A stretch of DNA of 64,000 nt from assembly GCA_023150835.1 (NCBI GenBank), contig JAKLKB010000014.1, forward strand, positions 19,770 to 83,769, given 5' to 3'. Origin of the DNA: Myxococcota bacterium. GTDB taxonomy: Bacteria > Myxococcota_C > UBA6777. Below the pieces are notes generated by a model that saw only the letters and a list, made by a program, of their open reading frames with translations, was not told the origin of the DNA and ran no database searches. Shown in pieces: positions 49,810-59,977 of this stretch. Position numbers and translations under genes: made by a program. Position 1 is the first letter of the stretch. Each line of letters begins with the position of its first letter.

Positions 49810-51690
49810 ATGTCCAAAAACAATGAGCGAAAAGAAGTCAAACGACTCCTCGAACTCGGCAAAGAACGAGGATACCTCACTTATGACGAGGTCAACGACT
49901 TCTTGCCGCCCGACATCCTATCCTCCCAAGAAATCGACGAAGTGTTCCACCTCTTCAGTGAGTACGACATCGAGATCGTTGATGACCCCTCCAAGGCCAA
50001 AGCCAACCAAGACGAGGAAGAAATCGAGGATAGACACGAAGGACTCGACGAAGAAACCGTCCTCGGCAAGTCCACCGATCCCGTCCGAATGTACCTGCGA
50101 AAAATGGGATCCGTTTCGCTTCTCACCCGCGAAGGCGAAGTCGAGATCGCCCGACGAATCGAAGAAGGTGAACGCCAAGTCCTCGAAGTCGTGATCCGCT
50201 CCAACATCGGCATCCAAGAAATCATCAACCTCGGCGAACGCTTGCGCAAAGGCAAAGTCCGCCTCAAAGACGTGATCCGCGATCTCGACGAATCACCCGA
50301 AGACTTCGATGAAACCGAATACTCCGAAAAAATCTTCAAACTGATCGAAAAAATCAAACGCATCGACCGCGAAAACCGCAAAATTGACGAACACAACCTC
50401 CTCCTCCTCTCCAACTCGCCCACCAACGGAACCGCTGAACTCTCCTCCCATGAAGACGACGACACCGACGAAGACACCTCCCTCTCTCTCCCCAAATCTG
50501 ATAAGTCCGACAAAGCCGACAAAGCCGACAAAGCCGACAAACTCGAACAGATCAAAAAGAACAACGAAAAAATCGAGAAAAACCAACAGAAGATGGCCGA
50601 TCTGATCCGCGAGATCCGACTCAGCAAAAAGCAGCTCGATGAGATCATCGCCACCCTCAAAGGTCTGATCGAACGCGTCCAACAAGCCGACGATGAACTG
50701 GCCCGTTGCGAAGAACGCCTCGGCGTGAGCCTCAAAGAATTTCGCAAGGTCATGAAAGAACTTCGCAGCACACAGTCCAAAAAAGACGAACGCCGCATCC
50801 TCAAACAGTTCAACGGCAATCTCCGAAAAGAACAAGTCTTTGAGATCGAACGCGTCCTCAAAGGCGCACAACAAAAAATCCGCCGCGTCGAGATCGAAGC
50901 CTCCCAAAAAGTCGAAGAACTCAAAAAAACCTACCGCGAGATCCAAGAAGGCGAATACCGCGCCGAAGCCGCCAAAAGCGAGCTGATCGAAGCCAACCTC
51001 CGCCTCGTCGTCTCCATCGCCAAAAAATACACCAACCGCGGACTCCAGTTCCTCGACCTGATCCAAGAAGGCAACATCGGCCTGATGAAAGCCGTCGATA
51101 AGTTCGAATACCGCCGTGGCTACAAGTTTTCCACCTACGCCACTTGGTGGATCCGACAAGCCATCACCCGCGCCATCGCCGATCAAGCCCGTACCATCCG
51201 CATCCCCGTCCACATGATCGAAACCATCAACAAGCTGATCCGCACCAGTCGCTATCTCGTCCAAGAAATCGGTCGCGAACCCACCCCCGAAGAAATCGCC
51301 GAAAAAATGGACATCCCCCTCGAAAAGGTTCGCAAAGTCCTCAAGATCGCCAAAGAACCCATCTCCCTTGAAACACCCATCGGCGAAGAAGAAGACTCCC
51401 ATCTCGGCGACTTTATCGAAGACAAAAGTGTCGTCTCCCCCCTTGAAGCCGTCATCAGCGGCAACCTCTCCGAACAAACCCGCAAAGTCCTCGCCACCCT
51501 CACTCCCCGCGAAGAAAAAGTCCTGCGTATGCGCTTTGGCATCGGTGAAAAATCCGATCACACCCTCGAAGAAGTCGGCCAAGACTTTGAAGTGACACGC
51601 GAACGCATCCGCCAAATCGAAGCCAAAGCCCTCCGAAAACTTCGACACCCCTCCCGTGCCAAAAAGTTGAAGCCCTTTGTGGAAAACTGA
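49810..51690 (+). CDS. rpoD: Primary sigma factor RpoD
   Basis: The 626-aa sigma-70 factor has region 1.1 ([15 protein letters not shown]), 1.2 ([13 protein letters not shown]), a long non-conserved insert with acidic stretch and D-K-A repeats (about 215-260), region 2 ([28 protein letters not shown]), region 3, and region 4 ([20 protein letters not shown]). It directs transcription of most housekeeping promoters, so TTGACA/TATAAT-like sites in this window should be functional. GAGGAG precedes the ATG. The gene ends 60 bp before a tRNA. Confidence 0.95.
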   Translation: MSKNNERKEVKRLLELGKERGYLTYDEVNDFLPPDILSSQEIDEVFHLFSEYDIEIVDDPSKAKANQDEEEIEDRHEGLDEETVLGKSTDPVRMYLRKMGSVSLLTREGEVEIARRIEEGERQVLEVVIRSNIGIQEIINLGERLRKGKVRLKDVIRDLDESPEDFDETEYSEKIFKLIEKIKRIDRENRKIDEHNLLLLSNSPTNGTAELSSHEDDDTDEDTSLSLPKSDKSDKADKADKADKLEQIKKNNEKIEKNQQKMADLIREIRLSKKQLDEIIATLKGLIERVQQADDELARCEERLGVSLKEFRKVMKELRSTQSKKDERRILKQFNGNLRKEQVFEIERVLKGAQQKIRRVEIEASQKVEELKKTYREIQEGEYRAEAAKSELIEANLRLVVSIAKKYTNRGLQFLDLIQEGNIGLMKAVDKFEYRRGYKFSTYATWWIRQAITRAIADQARTIRIPVHMIETINKLIRTSRYLVQEIGREPTPEEIAEKMDIPLEKVRKVLKIAKEPISLETPIGEEEDSHLGDFIEDKSVVSPLEAVISGNLSEQTRKVLATLTPREEKVLRMRFGIGEKSDHTLEEVGQDFEVTRERIRQIEAKALRKLRHPSRAKKLKPFVEN

Positions 51691-51719
51691 TTGACATCCT
51701 AGACTCTCCTGCGTATCCT
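51691..51719 (+). promoter_or_regulatory. Promoter of the tRNA gene
   Basis: TTGACA starts at 51691, right after the rpoD stop; a 17-bp spacer and TATCCT (51714-51719) follow. The tRNA begins 30 bases downstream of the -10 box. Confidence 0.6.
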
Positions 51720-51749
51720 ATGCCGACACAGCGTCAACCGGCGCCACTG

Positions 51750-51823
51750 GGGCCTATAGCTCAGTTGGTTAGAGCGTCCGGCTCATAACCGGATGGTCCT
51801 TGGTTCAAATCCAAGTGGGCCCA
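51750..51823 (+). tRNA. tRNA with CAU anticodon (tRNA-Ile2 or elongator tRNA-Met)
   Basis: A full cloverleaf is visible: acceptor GGGCCTA/TGGGCCC with one G-U pair, D-arm GCTC/GAGC, anticodon arm TCCGG-CTCATAA-CCGGA and T-arm CTTGG-TTCAAAT-CCAAG; the discriminator is A. CCA is not encoded. The anticodon is CAT at 51784-51786. The GGGCC acceptor and the GGCTCATAACC anticodon arm look more like tRNA-Ile2, whose C34 is modified to lysidine, than the usual GGCGG-type elongator Met; I cannot settle this without comparison. Confidence 0.93.
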
Positions 51824-51994
51824 TCCAGTCGCAAATTCCCCCTGATCGTTTTGACCCTTCCACTCAGGCTTTTGCGATCTCCTTGCAACAGGAGAAGGTT
51901 CTCGACGAAGACTACGACTCCCCGTACTTCCTCGCCGCGATCCTTCCTCCTTTGCCCTTCCCCTTACTCAAACTTGGGCCTACACCGCTCCCGT

Positions 51995-52016
51995 CGGTCT
52001 AAGCCCCCTTAGACCG
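51995..52016. terminator. Possible terminator hairpin downstream of the tRNA
   Basis: CGGTCTAAG and CTTAGACCG pair perfectly around CCCC. No T-run follows, so termination is uncertain. Confidence 0.35.
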
Positions 52017-52171
52017 AGTTCCCGCTTGGGCCTCACGGGCTTGAATCGTGAAACATCTTCTTTGCTTCTCTTTTTCTTCTCCTCTCCCCTCGGTTTGCTT
52101 CCACAAACCAACCTCCCATACCCCCCAACCAACCACCACCCCTCCATTCAAGCCCCTCGTACATCTCAAAC

Positions 52172-52339
52172 AGGCCCAACGTCTCGTACAAGCCCAACGT
52201 CTCGTACAAGCCCAACGTCTCGTACAAGCCCAACGTCTCGTACAAGCCCAACGTCTCGTACAAGCCCAACGTCTCGGGCCCAACGTCTCGTACAAGCCCA
52301 ACGTCTCGTACAAGCCCAACGTCTCGTACAAGCCCAACA
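52172..52339. repeat. Minisatellite, 18-bp unit, about nine copies
   Basis: The unit is CAAGCCCAACGTCTCGTA. One unit near 52270-52285 has lost four bases (CTCGGGCCC), which shifts the phase. Because 18 is a multiple of three every frame reads through, giving spurious frames such as T-S-R-T-S-P repeats. Confidence 0.85.
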
Positions 52340-52453
52340 GACCATCTATCGCACCTCACACTACACCCGCGCACACAAAACCCGCGCACACAAAACCCGA
52401 TCTCTGATCCGCCCGAACCATCGTGTGTACACCCTACGAAAAGGAGGATACTC

Positions 52454-53179
52454 TTGCGAGAGACCTTGTCTTGCCTGATTCAGCTACAAAAGGTCGACTC
52501 CGCGATCTTTGAGCTGGCCAAGAGCCGCGACCAATACCCCGAGCAGGTCAAGCGCACCCAAGCCAAAGTCGAAGAGTGCTCCGCCATGCTTGAGTCCCTC
52601 TCTTCCAAGCTCCAAACCCTACGCGAAGAACGTTCCACCAAGGAACTTCACCTCAAAACCGAAGAAGAGAAACTCCGAAAGTGGGAAAAGCGGCTGATGG
52701 ACTCCAAAAAGCACCACGAAGCCAGCACCCTCGCCCGCGAGATCGACGCTCAAAAACGACTCAACCAAGAAGTCCAAGAAGAAGCCTTGCGCCTCCTTGA
52801 GCAAGAAGAAACCCTCAAGAAAAAAGTCGACGAGATCGCCCAAGAACTCGCCACCCTCCGCCAACAGTTCGACAAAGAAAAAGCGCTCAGCGACGCCAAA
52901 ACCAAAGAGTTCGACTCCAAGATCAAAGCCCTTGAAGCCGACTGCGGACAATACACCAAGCACCTCAAAAAAAACGTCACCACCAAGTACGAAAATATCA
53001 AAAAACGACGCAATGGTTTGGCTGTCGTACCCGTCCGCGACGGCTGTTGCACCGGCTGCAGCATGAGCCTTCCTCCTCAACTCTATAATATCATCATTCA
53101 AGCTACTACCCTCGAAACGTGTCCTAGCTGTCAACGCATCCTCTACTGGGAAGAAGGTCTGGAGCATGGCATCTCCTAA
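52454..53179 (+). CDS. Coiled-coil protein with C4 zinc ribbon
   Basis: The 241-aa protein is a long antiparallel coiled coil (about 20-180, Glu/Lys/Leu-rich) followed by a zinc ribbon D-G-C-C-T-G-C ... C-P-S-C-Q-R-I-L-Y (199-228). This is the widespread bacterial C4-type zinc-ribbon family whose role is not fixed; some members have been linked to nucleic-acid or ribosome-related functions. The TTG start has AGGAGG six bases upstream. The end overlaps the RNase HI gene by 14 bp, and rnpB follows; this order is common in Deltaproteobacteria-like genomes. Confidence 0.85.
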   Translation: MRETLSCLIQLQKVDSAIFELAKSRDQYPEQVKRTQAKVEECSAMLESLSSKLQTLREERSTKELHLKTEEEKLRKWEKRLMDSKKHHEASTLAREIDAQKRLNQEVQEEALRLLEQEETLKKKVDEIAQELATLRQQFDKEKALSDAKTKEFDSKIKALEADCGQYTKHLKKNVTTKYENIKKRRNGLAVVPVRDGCCTGCSMSLPPQLYNIIIQATTLETCPSCQRILYWEEGLEHGIS

Positions 53180-54680
53180 CGACCCCAAGGGCAAAGCCCC
53201 CTCAATTCAAGAAGTCTTGCGCTTTCTCCTCGAACACGAGCAGCTCTCCAAGACACAAAAACACTTTGGACTCTCCAAAGCACAGATCACCGATCTACTC
53301 TCCGATCACCTCTCTGCTTCGCTCTCCGACACGAACCCTCCTACAGCCGCAGAGAACGCTCCTCGCAATCCGTCAGCCCACGCGCTTAACGCCCATGAAA
53401 AGACCGAACATCGGGCAGATCATACGTCCAAGCATCAGGCCGGTATCAACACCTCAAACAGTGCCCCAAACAATCCCGAAAACAACGGCAATCGCCTCCT
53501 CGCCAACGAGAACACACCTTCTGCCCCCTCTTCTCGCAAAACCAACAAGCCCCCTCACACCAACGGCGCAACCCCCAAATCCAAACCCAAACCCGCTTCC
53601 CTTGCCGCTGATGTGCTTGAAGAGGTTGCCCCTCCCTCTTCCTCCACAACCCACTCCAACAGCGATCCCAACCCTGCCTCGGGCAATGACAAGGTTTCGA
53701 TGAAAAAAGCCGGAAAAACCAGCACCACCCGCAAAAACCTCGCCGAACAACACGAAACCCCTGAATCCAACCCCCCCCAAAGCACCCCTCGCACCAAAAA
53801 AACCACCCCTCCCTCCGAAGACACCGCTGCTTCAAAAAAAATCACCGAAAAACCGACCGAAAAACCGACCGAAAAAGCTACCGAAAAAGCTACCGAAAAA
53901 GCTACCGAAAAACCGACTGCCACCACCAAAAAGACCACCGAAACAAAAAAATCCTCCTCGACCAAAAAGAGCAGCGAACCCGAAGACAACTTCGACGACA
54001 AACCCGCTGTATCCGAAAAAAACAAAACCAGCAAAAAGAAAGCTTCGCCCTCCTCTACACGCACCACCCAAGCCTCTTTGCCTTTTGAAGCTGAAGACGC
54101 AGACGCAGACGAAGACGAAGTCGAAGAATTCTTTGAAGACGAAGTCGACGAAGAGGAAGACAGCACCACCCGCAAAAAGAAAACCACCAAAGACAGCGAA
54201 GCGCGCAGCAAAAATCGCCGTCAGTCCTCTCCACGCGGGCGCCGCGCCACCATCCTCGAACCTGAACACTACACCTACCAACGCCTCTTGATCTACACCG
54301 ACGGAGCCGCTCGCGGAAATCCCGGTGAGTCCGGCGCTGGCGTTGTCCTCAAAACTCCTGAAGGTGAAGAAGTCGGTCGTTTTGGCCGCTATCTCGGCAA
54401 AAAAACCAACAACCACGCCGAGTACGAAGCTGTGCTGTTGGGACTCCACCAAGCCCGTGAGTTCGGCGCAAGCGAAGTCACCATCCTCTCTGACTCCGAT
54501 CTCCTCATCCGCCAACTCCTCAAAGAATACCGCGTCCGCGCACAACACCTCCGCGATCTCTTTGACCAAGTCCAAGAGATGCTCTCCGTGTTTGAAAAAC
54601 ATCAAATCAAACGCATCGGACGCGAAAAGAACGCAGATGCCGACTTGATGGCAAATCGCGCCATCGACGAACGCCTCTAA
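53166..54680 (+). CDS. Ribonuclease HI-family protein with long disordered N-terminal extension
   Basis: A 504-aa protein. The last 135 residues are an RNase H domain with the D-E-D-D catalytic set: I-Y-T-D-G-A-A-R-G-N-P-G, N-H-A-E-Y-E-A, L-S-D-S-D-L-L, and N-A-D-A-D-L-M-A-N-R-A. The first 50 residues form a small helical region; about 50-365 are low complexity with many Lys, Thr, Pro and Ser, including K-P-T-E / K-A-T-E repeats, and a very acidic run (about 305-335). Stand-alone RNase HI is about 150 aa, so the extension is large. It degrades RNA in RNA-DNA hybrids. GGAG precedes the ATG, which overlaps the zinc-ribbon gene. Confidence 0.88.
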   Translation: MASPNDPKGKAPSIQEVLRFLLEHEQLSKTQKHFGLSKAQITDLLSDHLSASLSDTNPPTAAENAPRNPSAHALNAHEKTEHRADHTSKHQAGINTSNSAPNNPENNGNRLLANENTPSAPSSRKTNKPPHTNGATPKSKPKPASLAADVLEEVAPPSSSTTHSNSDPNPASGNDKVSMKKAGKTSTTRKNLAEQHETPESNPPQSTPRTKKTTPPSEDTAASKKITEKPTEKPTEKATEKATEKATEKPTATTKKTTETKKSSSTKKSSEPEDNFDDKPAVSEKNKTSKKKASPSSTRTTQASLPFEAEDADADEDEVEEFFEDEVDEEEDSTTRKKKTTKDSEARSKNRRQSSPRGRRATILEPEHYTYQRLLIYTDGAARGNPGESGAGVVLKTPEGEEVGRFGRYLGKKTNNHAEYEAVLLGLHQAREFGASEVTILSDSDLLIRQLLKEYRVRAQHLRDLFDQVQEMLSVFEKHQIKRIGREKNADADLMANRAIDERL

Positions 54681-54701
54681 ACCACCAAACGTACGATTGG
54701 G

Positions 54702-55131
54702 TAAGTAGACAAGGTGATCGCTGGTGAGCTTTCCTCCCTCTGGGAGGAAGTTTGCGAGAGGAAAGTCCGAACTCCACAGGGCAGCGTGCTGGTTAACGGC
54801 CAGTGAGGGTGACCTCAAGGAAAGTGCCACAGAAAACAAACCGCCTGACTCGGTGTCTTTGGCTTGCCCCCAACCTCCCCCGGAGGAAGGGAACACCCAG
54901 TCGGTAAGGGCGAAACGGTGGGGTAAGAGCCCACCGGATCTCTGGTAACAGCGATCGCAGGGTAAACCCCACGCGGAGCAAAACCAAGAAGGAGGTGAGT
55001 GACCCGCTCGATACCTCCGGGTTGGTTGCGTGTCGCTTTGGCAACAAAGCGCGGAGTCGACCAGCAATGGCCGACCTAGAAGAATGATCGCCACCCCTCG
55101 GGGTACAAAATTCGGCTTATCGCTCTACTTT
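54702..55131 (+). ncRNA. rnpB: RNase P RNA (bacterial class A)
   Basis: Conserved landmarks are in order: GAGGAAAGTCCGAACTCC and ACAGGGCAG (5' core, CRI), AACGGCCAG, GAAAGTGCCACAGAAA (CRII/III), GGGTAAGAGCCCACCG, a long P12-type arm, and AGAATGATCGCC with ACAAAATTCGGCTTA (CRV). AAGTAGA at 54703 pairs with TCTACTT at 55124, closing helix P1. It removes 5' leaders from pre-tRNAs. The ends are set from P1 and may be off by a few bases. Confidence 0.95.
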
Positions 55132-55136
55132 CCCAA

Positions 55137-55175
55137 ACCAAAGGGGCTCTCTTCATCCGAGGAAGCCCCTTTGGT
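55137..55175 (+). terminator. Hairpin after rnpB
   Basis: ACCAAAGGGGCT and AGCCCCTTTGGT form a 12-bp stem with a 15-base loop, just after the rnpB 3' end. No clear T-run follows, but the position and stability suggest a terminator or processing signal. Confidence 0.55.
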
Positions 55176-55247
55176 CTATCCACCCCTACACAACCCACAA
55201 GATCATTCAACGACACAACTCCAACCAAAAAAAAAGGAATCCCCCCA

Positions 55248-56129
55248 ATGGAAGGACAATGGTGGCAATGGACTTGTATCTGCCAACCCGAACAAGCCGA
55301 GGCTTTTGGCGGCGTCTTGATGGAACTTGGCGCACTCGGTGTCGAAGAACGCGCCGTAGACGATCGACTGATCCTTCAGCATTACCAAGGCGATATGCGG
55401 CTGATCGCTTACTTTGGCGAAGAACCTGACGCCGATCTGCTCGAAGATGTCGGAACATGGGCCACACAGTTCGACGTCGACCTCGAAACAGCGGGATGGT
55501 CCGTACACCGAGACGATGGTTGGTCCACCAACTGGCGGCGCTTTTTCCACCCGCTACCCGTCGGAGAACGCCTTGTGATCTGCCCAAGCTGGGAGGCTTT
55601 TGCCCCACAACCCCACCAAGTCGTCCTCCAACTTGACCCCGGCATGGCCTTCGGCACAGGTCACCACGAAACCACCCGCCAATGCCTCCGCCTCCTCGAA
55701 CGCTACCTCAAACCCCAACAGACCGTCCTTGATGTGGGCTGCGGCTCGGGCATCCTTTCCATCGCCGCCGTCTTGCTCGGCGCTTCACACGCCACCGGCA
55801 TCGATATCGACCCCGACGCGATCATGGTCGCTCTCGAAAATGCCGAACTCAATCGCGCTCAGCACGCTTGCACCTTTTCCACTCAGACCCTTGACGACAT
55901 CCCAAACACCCATCCCATCGTGCTTGCCAATATCCAAGCCCATATCCTGCTACCCATGCGCCAAGCCCTCTGGGATCACACCCTACCCAACGGCCTCTTG
56001 ATCTTGTCCGGTCTACTCAACGAACAAGCCGATGACGTCAAACTCGCCTTCGAACAAGGCGGCCACACCTGCCTCGCCACCCTCCAAGAAGAGACTTGGT
56101 CCTCCCTTGCCTTGCAAAAATCTGCCTAG
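55248..56129 (+). CDS. prmA: Ribosomal protein L11 methyltransferase-like enzyme
   Basis: The 293-aa SAM-dependent methyltransferase has the PrmA series: W-S-T-N-W-R-R-F-F-H-P, D-P-G-M-A-F-G-T-G-H-H-E-T-T, V-L-D-V-G-C-G-S-G-I-L-S-I-A-A, G-I-D-I-D-P-D-A and L-A-N-I-Q-A-H-I-L. The N-terminal domain binds ribosomal protein L11, which the C-terminal domain trimethylates. The length equals the E. coli enzyme. AAGGAAT precedes the ATG. It lies between rnpB and icmF with no functional link apparent. Confidence 0.92.
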   Translation: MEGQWWQWTCICQPEQAEAFGGVLMELGALGVEERAVDDRLILQHYQGDMRLIAYFGEEPDADLLEDVGTWATQFDVDLETAGWSVHRDDGWSTNWRRFFHPLPVGERLVICPSWEAFAPQPHQVVLQLDPGMAFGTGHHETTRQCLRLLERYLKPQQTVLDVGCGSGILSIAAVLLGASHATGIDIDPDAIMVALENAELNRAQHACTFSTQTLDDIPNTHPIVLANIQAHILLPMRQALWDHTLPNGLLILSGLLNEQADDVKLAFEQGGHTCLATLQEETWSSLALQKSA

Positions 56130-56187
56130 CAAGCCATAACCGTGATCTCTTTCATCCCGACCGACCGATAGGAGGCCTCTTTTTCCC

Positions 56188-59100
56188 ATGAAACACACCA
56201 GCCATCCCCAACCCCTGCCCACCGCGTGGCCACCCACCCAACGCTTGCGCTTTGTCACCGCAGCCAGCCTCTTCGATGGACACGACGCCGCCATCAATAT
56301 CATGCGCCGCATCCTCCAATCCGAAGGGGCCGAAGTCATCCACCTCGGACATGACCGCTCCGTCGCCGAGATCGTCTCCGCCGCCATCGAAGAAGATGCA
56401 CACGGCATCGCTGTGTCTTCCTATCAAGGCGGACACATGGAGTATTTCGCTTATATGGTGCAGCTTCTCGCCGAACGCGGACGCCCTGACCTCCCCGTCT
56501 TTGGCGGCGGTGGCGGCACCATCACCGACAAAGAGATCGCCACCCTCCACAGCCAAGGCGTCAACAAGATCTATTCGGTCGAGGATGGCCGTCGCCTCGG
56601 ACTCGTCGGCATGATCCGCGATATGATGATCCGCGCTGACCGCGATCTGCTCGCCAAACAACAAGCCCTCCCACTCGGACTCTTCGACCGCATCACCCCC
56701 GATGTCGCACGCACCCTTACTTGGCTCGAATCCCTCCACCACCAATCCGCAGAAGGCGATGCCTCCGCCACTCAACGCCTCCACGATCTCCGCACACAGC
56801 TCCAAGCCTCGCCTCACAAAGCCCCCATCCTCGGCATCACCGGCACTGGCGGCGCTGGAAAGTCCTCTCTCACCGATGAACTGATCCGACGGATGCTCGA
56901 AACCTACCCCGACCGCAACTTCGCCATCCTCTCCGTCGACCCCACCCGACGACGCACTGGCGGCGCACTCCTCGGCGACCGCATCCGCATGAATGCCGTC
57001 TCTTCCCCTCGCGTCTTTATGCGCTCTATGGCCACCCGACAAGCCAATACCGCCGTCTCTTCCGCCGTCCGTGACGCTCTCCATGCACTCCAAGCCGCTC
57101 GCTTCGACTTGATCATCCTCGAAACCGCTGGCATCGGACAAAGCGATAGCGCCGTCGTCGACCTCTGTGACTTCTCCATGTACGTCATGACCCCCGAATT
57201 CGGCGCTCCCACCCAGCTTGAAAAGATCGACATGCTCGACTTTGCCGATGTCATCGCCATCAACAAAGCCGATAAACGCGGAGCCGACGATGCCCACCGC
57301 TACGTCGCCAAACAAGTCCAACGCAACCGCAGCGCCTTTGACCGCACCCCCGAAGAGATGCCCGTCTTCTCCTGTATCGCCAGTCACTTCGGCGACGCAG
57401 GCGTCGATGCCCTCTTCCTGCATCTCATGAAACGGATCGACACCCAACGCGGAAACTGGAACCCGGGCGAACCCCAATGGCGCGCACCCGAAACCCAAGT
57501 CGTCCTCCCACCCAAACGCATCCGCTACCTCTCCGAGATCGCCGACAGCGTCCGAAACTACAAAAAACGCGGCGCAGCCGAAGCCGAAAAACTTCACCGC
57601 GCTGACGGCCTATTTCGCTCTCTCCAAGAACTCGGCGATCCCACCCCTCCCCTCGCCACTCCCTACCCCCAACACCAACTCTCCACCCCCAACACCGATC
57701 CCGCGATCCTCCTGCTTCGACAACGCTATAACGCACTCCTATCCGAGATATCCAACGAAGCCCTCTCCCTCTTGCGCGAAACCCCCGCCCTCCAAAAATC
57801 CTTCCGCGATGACGAAAACATCTATACCGTCCGAGGCCGCGAGATCCGCGTCCAAAACTACACCCAAACCCTCTCACACAACCGCATCCCCAAAGTCGCC
57901 CTCCCCCACTCCCAAGACTGGGCCTCTCTCTTCTCTTGGCGATGGCTTGAAAATATCCCCGGCTCCTTCCCCTTTACCGCTGGCGTCTTCCCCTACAAAC
58001 GCACCGGCGAAGACCCCGCCCGTATGTTCGCTGGCGAAGGCGGCCCCGAACGCACCAACAAACGCTTTCACTACCTCTCCAAAGGACAACCCGCTTCCCG
58101 CCTCTCCACCGCCTTTGACTCCGTCACACTCTACGGACGCGATCCCGCCAAACGACCCGACGTCTACGGCAAAGTCGGAAACTCTGGCGTCTCCGTACCC
58201 ACCCTCGATGACGCAAAACGCCTCTACTCCGGCTTCGATCTGTGTTCCCCCAAAACCAGCGTCTCCATGACCATCAACGGACCCGCACCCATCCTCCTCG
58301 CCATGTTCCTCAATACCGCCATCGATCAACAAGTCGAACAACGTCTCAAATCCTCCGGTCGATGGCCCGAAGCTCAACAAAAGATCGCTCAACTCGCCCC
58401 CGATCTCCCTTCCTACCGCTCCACCCAACTCCCCGAAGGTCACGACGGCCAAGGTCTCGGACTCCTCGGCGTCTCTGGCGATCAACTCCTCTCCCCCGAA
58501 GAATACGCCGAGATCCGCGCCTGCACCCTCGAACAAGTCCGTGGCACCGTCCAAGCCGATATCCTCAAAGAAGACCAAGCCCAAAATACCTGCATCTTCT
58601 CCACCGACTTTGCCCTCAAAATGATGGGCGATATCCAGTCCTACTTCATCTCCCACAAGATCCAAAACTTCTACTCCGTCTCCGTCTCCGGCTACCATAT
58701 CGCCGAAGCCGGCGCAAACCCCATCTCCCAACTCGCCTTCACCCTCGCCAACGGCTTCACTTTCGCCGAATACTACCGCGCTCGCGGCATGAACGTCGAT
58801 GACTTCGCCCGCAACTTCTCCTTCTTCTTTAGCAACGGTATCGACCCCGAATACTCCGTCATCGGCCGCGTCGCCCGCCGCATCTGGGCCGTCGCCATGC
58901 GCGATCTCTACGGCGCAAACGAACGCTCTCAACAACTCAAATACCACATCCAAACCTCTGGCCGATCCCTACACGCCCAAGAGATCGCCTTCAACGATAT
59001 CCGCACCACCCTCCAAGCCCTCTACGCCATGGCCGATAACTGCAACTCCCTCCACACCAACGCCTACGACGAAGCCATCACCACCCCCACCGAAGAATCC

Positions 59101-59640
59101 GTCCGCCGCGCTCTCGCTATCCAACTCATCCTCTCCCGCGAATTCGGACTCCTCAAAAACGAAAACCCCAACCAAGGCGCCTACATCATCGAATACCTCA
59201 CCGAGATCGTCGAAGAAGCCGTCCTCGCCGAATTCGACCGCATCACCGAACGCGGCGGCGTTCTCGGTGCCATGGAACTCATGTACCAACGCTCCAAGAT
59301 CCAAGAAGAATCCCTCTACTACGAAACCAAAAAACACAACGGCGAACTCCCCATCGTCGGCGTCAACACCTTCCTCGATCCCCACGCCTCCGACGGCGTC
59401 GTCGAGATCGAACTCGCCCGCTCCACCGACTCCGAAAAAGAGACCCAGATATCCGGCGTCGCTGCCTTCCAATCCCGAAACGCCTACCGCTCTCCACTCG
59501 CCCTCTCCCAACTCAAAAAAGTCGCCCTCGAAGGCGGCAACCTCTTCGACGAACTCATGCAATCCGTCAAATCCTGCTCCCTCGGTCAAATCACCCAAGC
59601 CCTCTTTGAAGTCGGCGGACAATATCGACGCAACATGTAA
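56188..59640 (+). CDS. icmF: Fused isobutyryl-CoA mutase (IcmF)
   Basis: The 1150-aa enzyme joins three domains. Residues 15-150 are the B12-binding domain with D30-G-H32-D, His32 being the lower cobalt ligand, and the G-G-G-G-G loop. Residues 212-410 are a MeaB-like GTPase chaperone: Walker A G219-T-G-G-A-G-K-S226, [24 protein letters not shown], and N-K-A-D. Residues 540-1150 are the mutase barrel with [14 protein letters not shown] and [11 protein letters not shown]. It interconverts isobutyryl-CoA and butyryl-CoA (some forms act on isovaleryl or pivalyl-CoA). AGGAGG lies 13 bases before the ATG. The TAA stop abuts a MITE-like element. Confidence 0.95.
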   Translation: MKHTSHPQPLPTAWPPTQRLRFVTAASLFDGHDAAINIMRRILQSEGAEVIHLGHDRSVAEIVSAAIEEDAHGIAVSSYQGGHMEYFAYMVQLLAERGRPDLPVFGGGGGTITDKEIATLHSQGVNKIYSVEDGRRLGLVGMIRDMMIRADRDLLAKQQALPLGLFDRITPDVARTLTWLESLHHQSAEGDASATQRLHDLRTQLQASPHKAPILGITGTGGAGKSSLTDELIRRMLETYPDRNFAILSVDPTRRRTGGALLGDRIRMNAVSSPRVFMRSMATRQANTAVSSAVRDALHALQAARFDLIILETAGIGQSDSAVVDLCDFSMYVMTPEFGAPTQLEKIDMLDFADVIAINKADKRGADDAHRYVAKQVQRNRSAFDRTPEEMPVFSCIASHFGDAGVDALFLHLMKRIDTQRGNWNPGEPQWRAPETQVVLPPKRIRYLSEIADSVRNYKKRGAAEAEKLHRADGLFRSLQELGDPTPPLATPYPQHQLSTPNTDPAILLLRQRYNALLSEISNEALSLLRETPALQKSFRDDENIYTVRGREIRVQNYTQTLSHNRIPKVALPHSQDWASLFSWRWLENIPGSFPFTAGVFPYKRTGEDPARMFAGEGGPERTNKRFHYLSKGQPASRLSTAFDSVTLYGRDPAKRPDVYGKVGNSGVSVPTLDDAKRLYSGFDLCSPKTSVSMTINGPAPILLAMFLNTAIDQQVEQRLKSSGRWPEAQQKIAQLAPDLPSYRSTQLPEGHDGQGLGLLGVSGDQLLSPEEYAEIRACTLEQVRGTVQADILKEDQAQNTCIFSTDFALKMMGDIQSYFISHKIQNFYSVSVSGYHIAEAGANPISQLAFTLANGFTFAEYYRARGMNVDDFARNFSFFFSNGIDPEYSVIGRVARRIWAVAMRDLYGANERSQQLKYHIQTSGRSLHAQEIAFNDIRTTLQALYAMADNCNSLHTNAYDEAITTPTEESVRRALAIQLILSREFGLLKNENPNQGAYIIEYLTEIVEEAVLAEFDRITERGGVLGAMELMYQRSKIQEESLYYETKKHNGELPIVGVNTFLDPHASDGVVEIELARSTDSEKETQISGVAAFQSRNAYRSPLALSQLKKVALEGGNLFDELMQSVKSCSLGQITQALFEVGGQYRRNM

Positions 59641-59752
59641 TACGAAATCCGCCTGTAGCGTGATCCTAAAACGTAGGGGCAGCCCCCTGTGGCTGCCCAA
59701 GGATAGGGCGCATGGGCGCTCTCCTTCGATCATAGATCACTCGGATATCGTA
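59641..59752. mobile_element. MITE-like element, copy F
   Basis: A clean 112-bp copy beginning at the base after the icmF stop codon. The left end is TACGAAATCCG, the core GTAGGGGCAGCCCCCTGTGG, and the right end ACTCGGATATCGTATAA. Confidence 0.8.
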
Positions 59753-59759
59753 TAACCTT

Positions 59760-59910
59760 TTTTGTGGGGAGTCTTTTTTTGTGGGGGGTCTTTTTTTGTG
59801 GGGTTCTACCCCACACCCCGCAAGGGAGCGCGGCTCCCTTGACCCCGTATCGGCGAAGAGAGCACAGGTTTTTCAAACAAATGACTCTGTCGCTTGAAGT
59901 ACCGCGAACA
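59760..59910. repeat. Second dispersed repeat family, copy 3
   Basis: Three stacked TTTTTTGTGGGG strings precede the hairpin GTGGGGTTCTACCCCAC, then ACCCCGCAAGGGAGC, GGCTCCCTTGACCCC, TTTCAAACAA and GTACCGCGAAC. The order of blocks matches copy 1 at 11.0 kb, although copy 1 lacks the stacked prefix. Confidence 0.6.
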
Positions 59911-59977
59911 CGGGGTTTTTTTTTGCACGTTGCCCCCACACACACCACGGCACATAGCCCACGTGGGCGGAGGCTTA

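Larger units (their letters stand above)
51824..52453. other. Gene-free region after the tRNA
   Basis: It holds a hairpin at 51995-52016, the 18-bp minisatellite, a short GCGCACACAAAACCC doublet at about 52369-52396, and the AGGAGG of the next gene. Open frames crossing the minisatellite in several frames and both strands are products of the repeat. Confidence 0.6.

Noticed and set aside
50293..51648. Open frame of 451 codons antisense to rpoD
   Set aside because: Composition is Phe/Asp/Gly-rich low complexity, the expected shadow of GAA/AAA/ATC codons in rpoD.
52026..52478. Repeat protein with T-S-R-T-S-P units
   Set aside because: The 18-bp minisatellite is open in every frame on both strands, and this frame lacks a ribosome site.
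56152..57597. Open frame of 481 codons antisense to icmF
   Set aside because: It lies wholly opposite conserved B12 and GTPase domains and shows no motif of its own.
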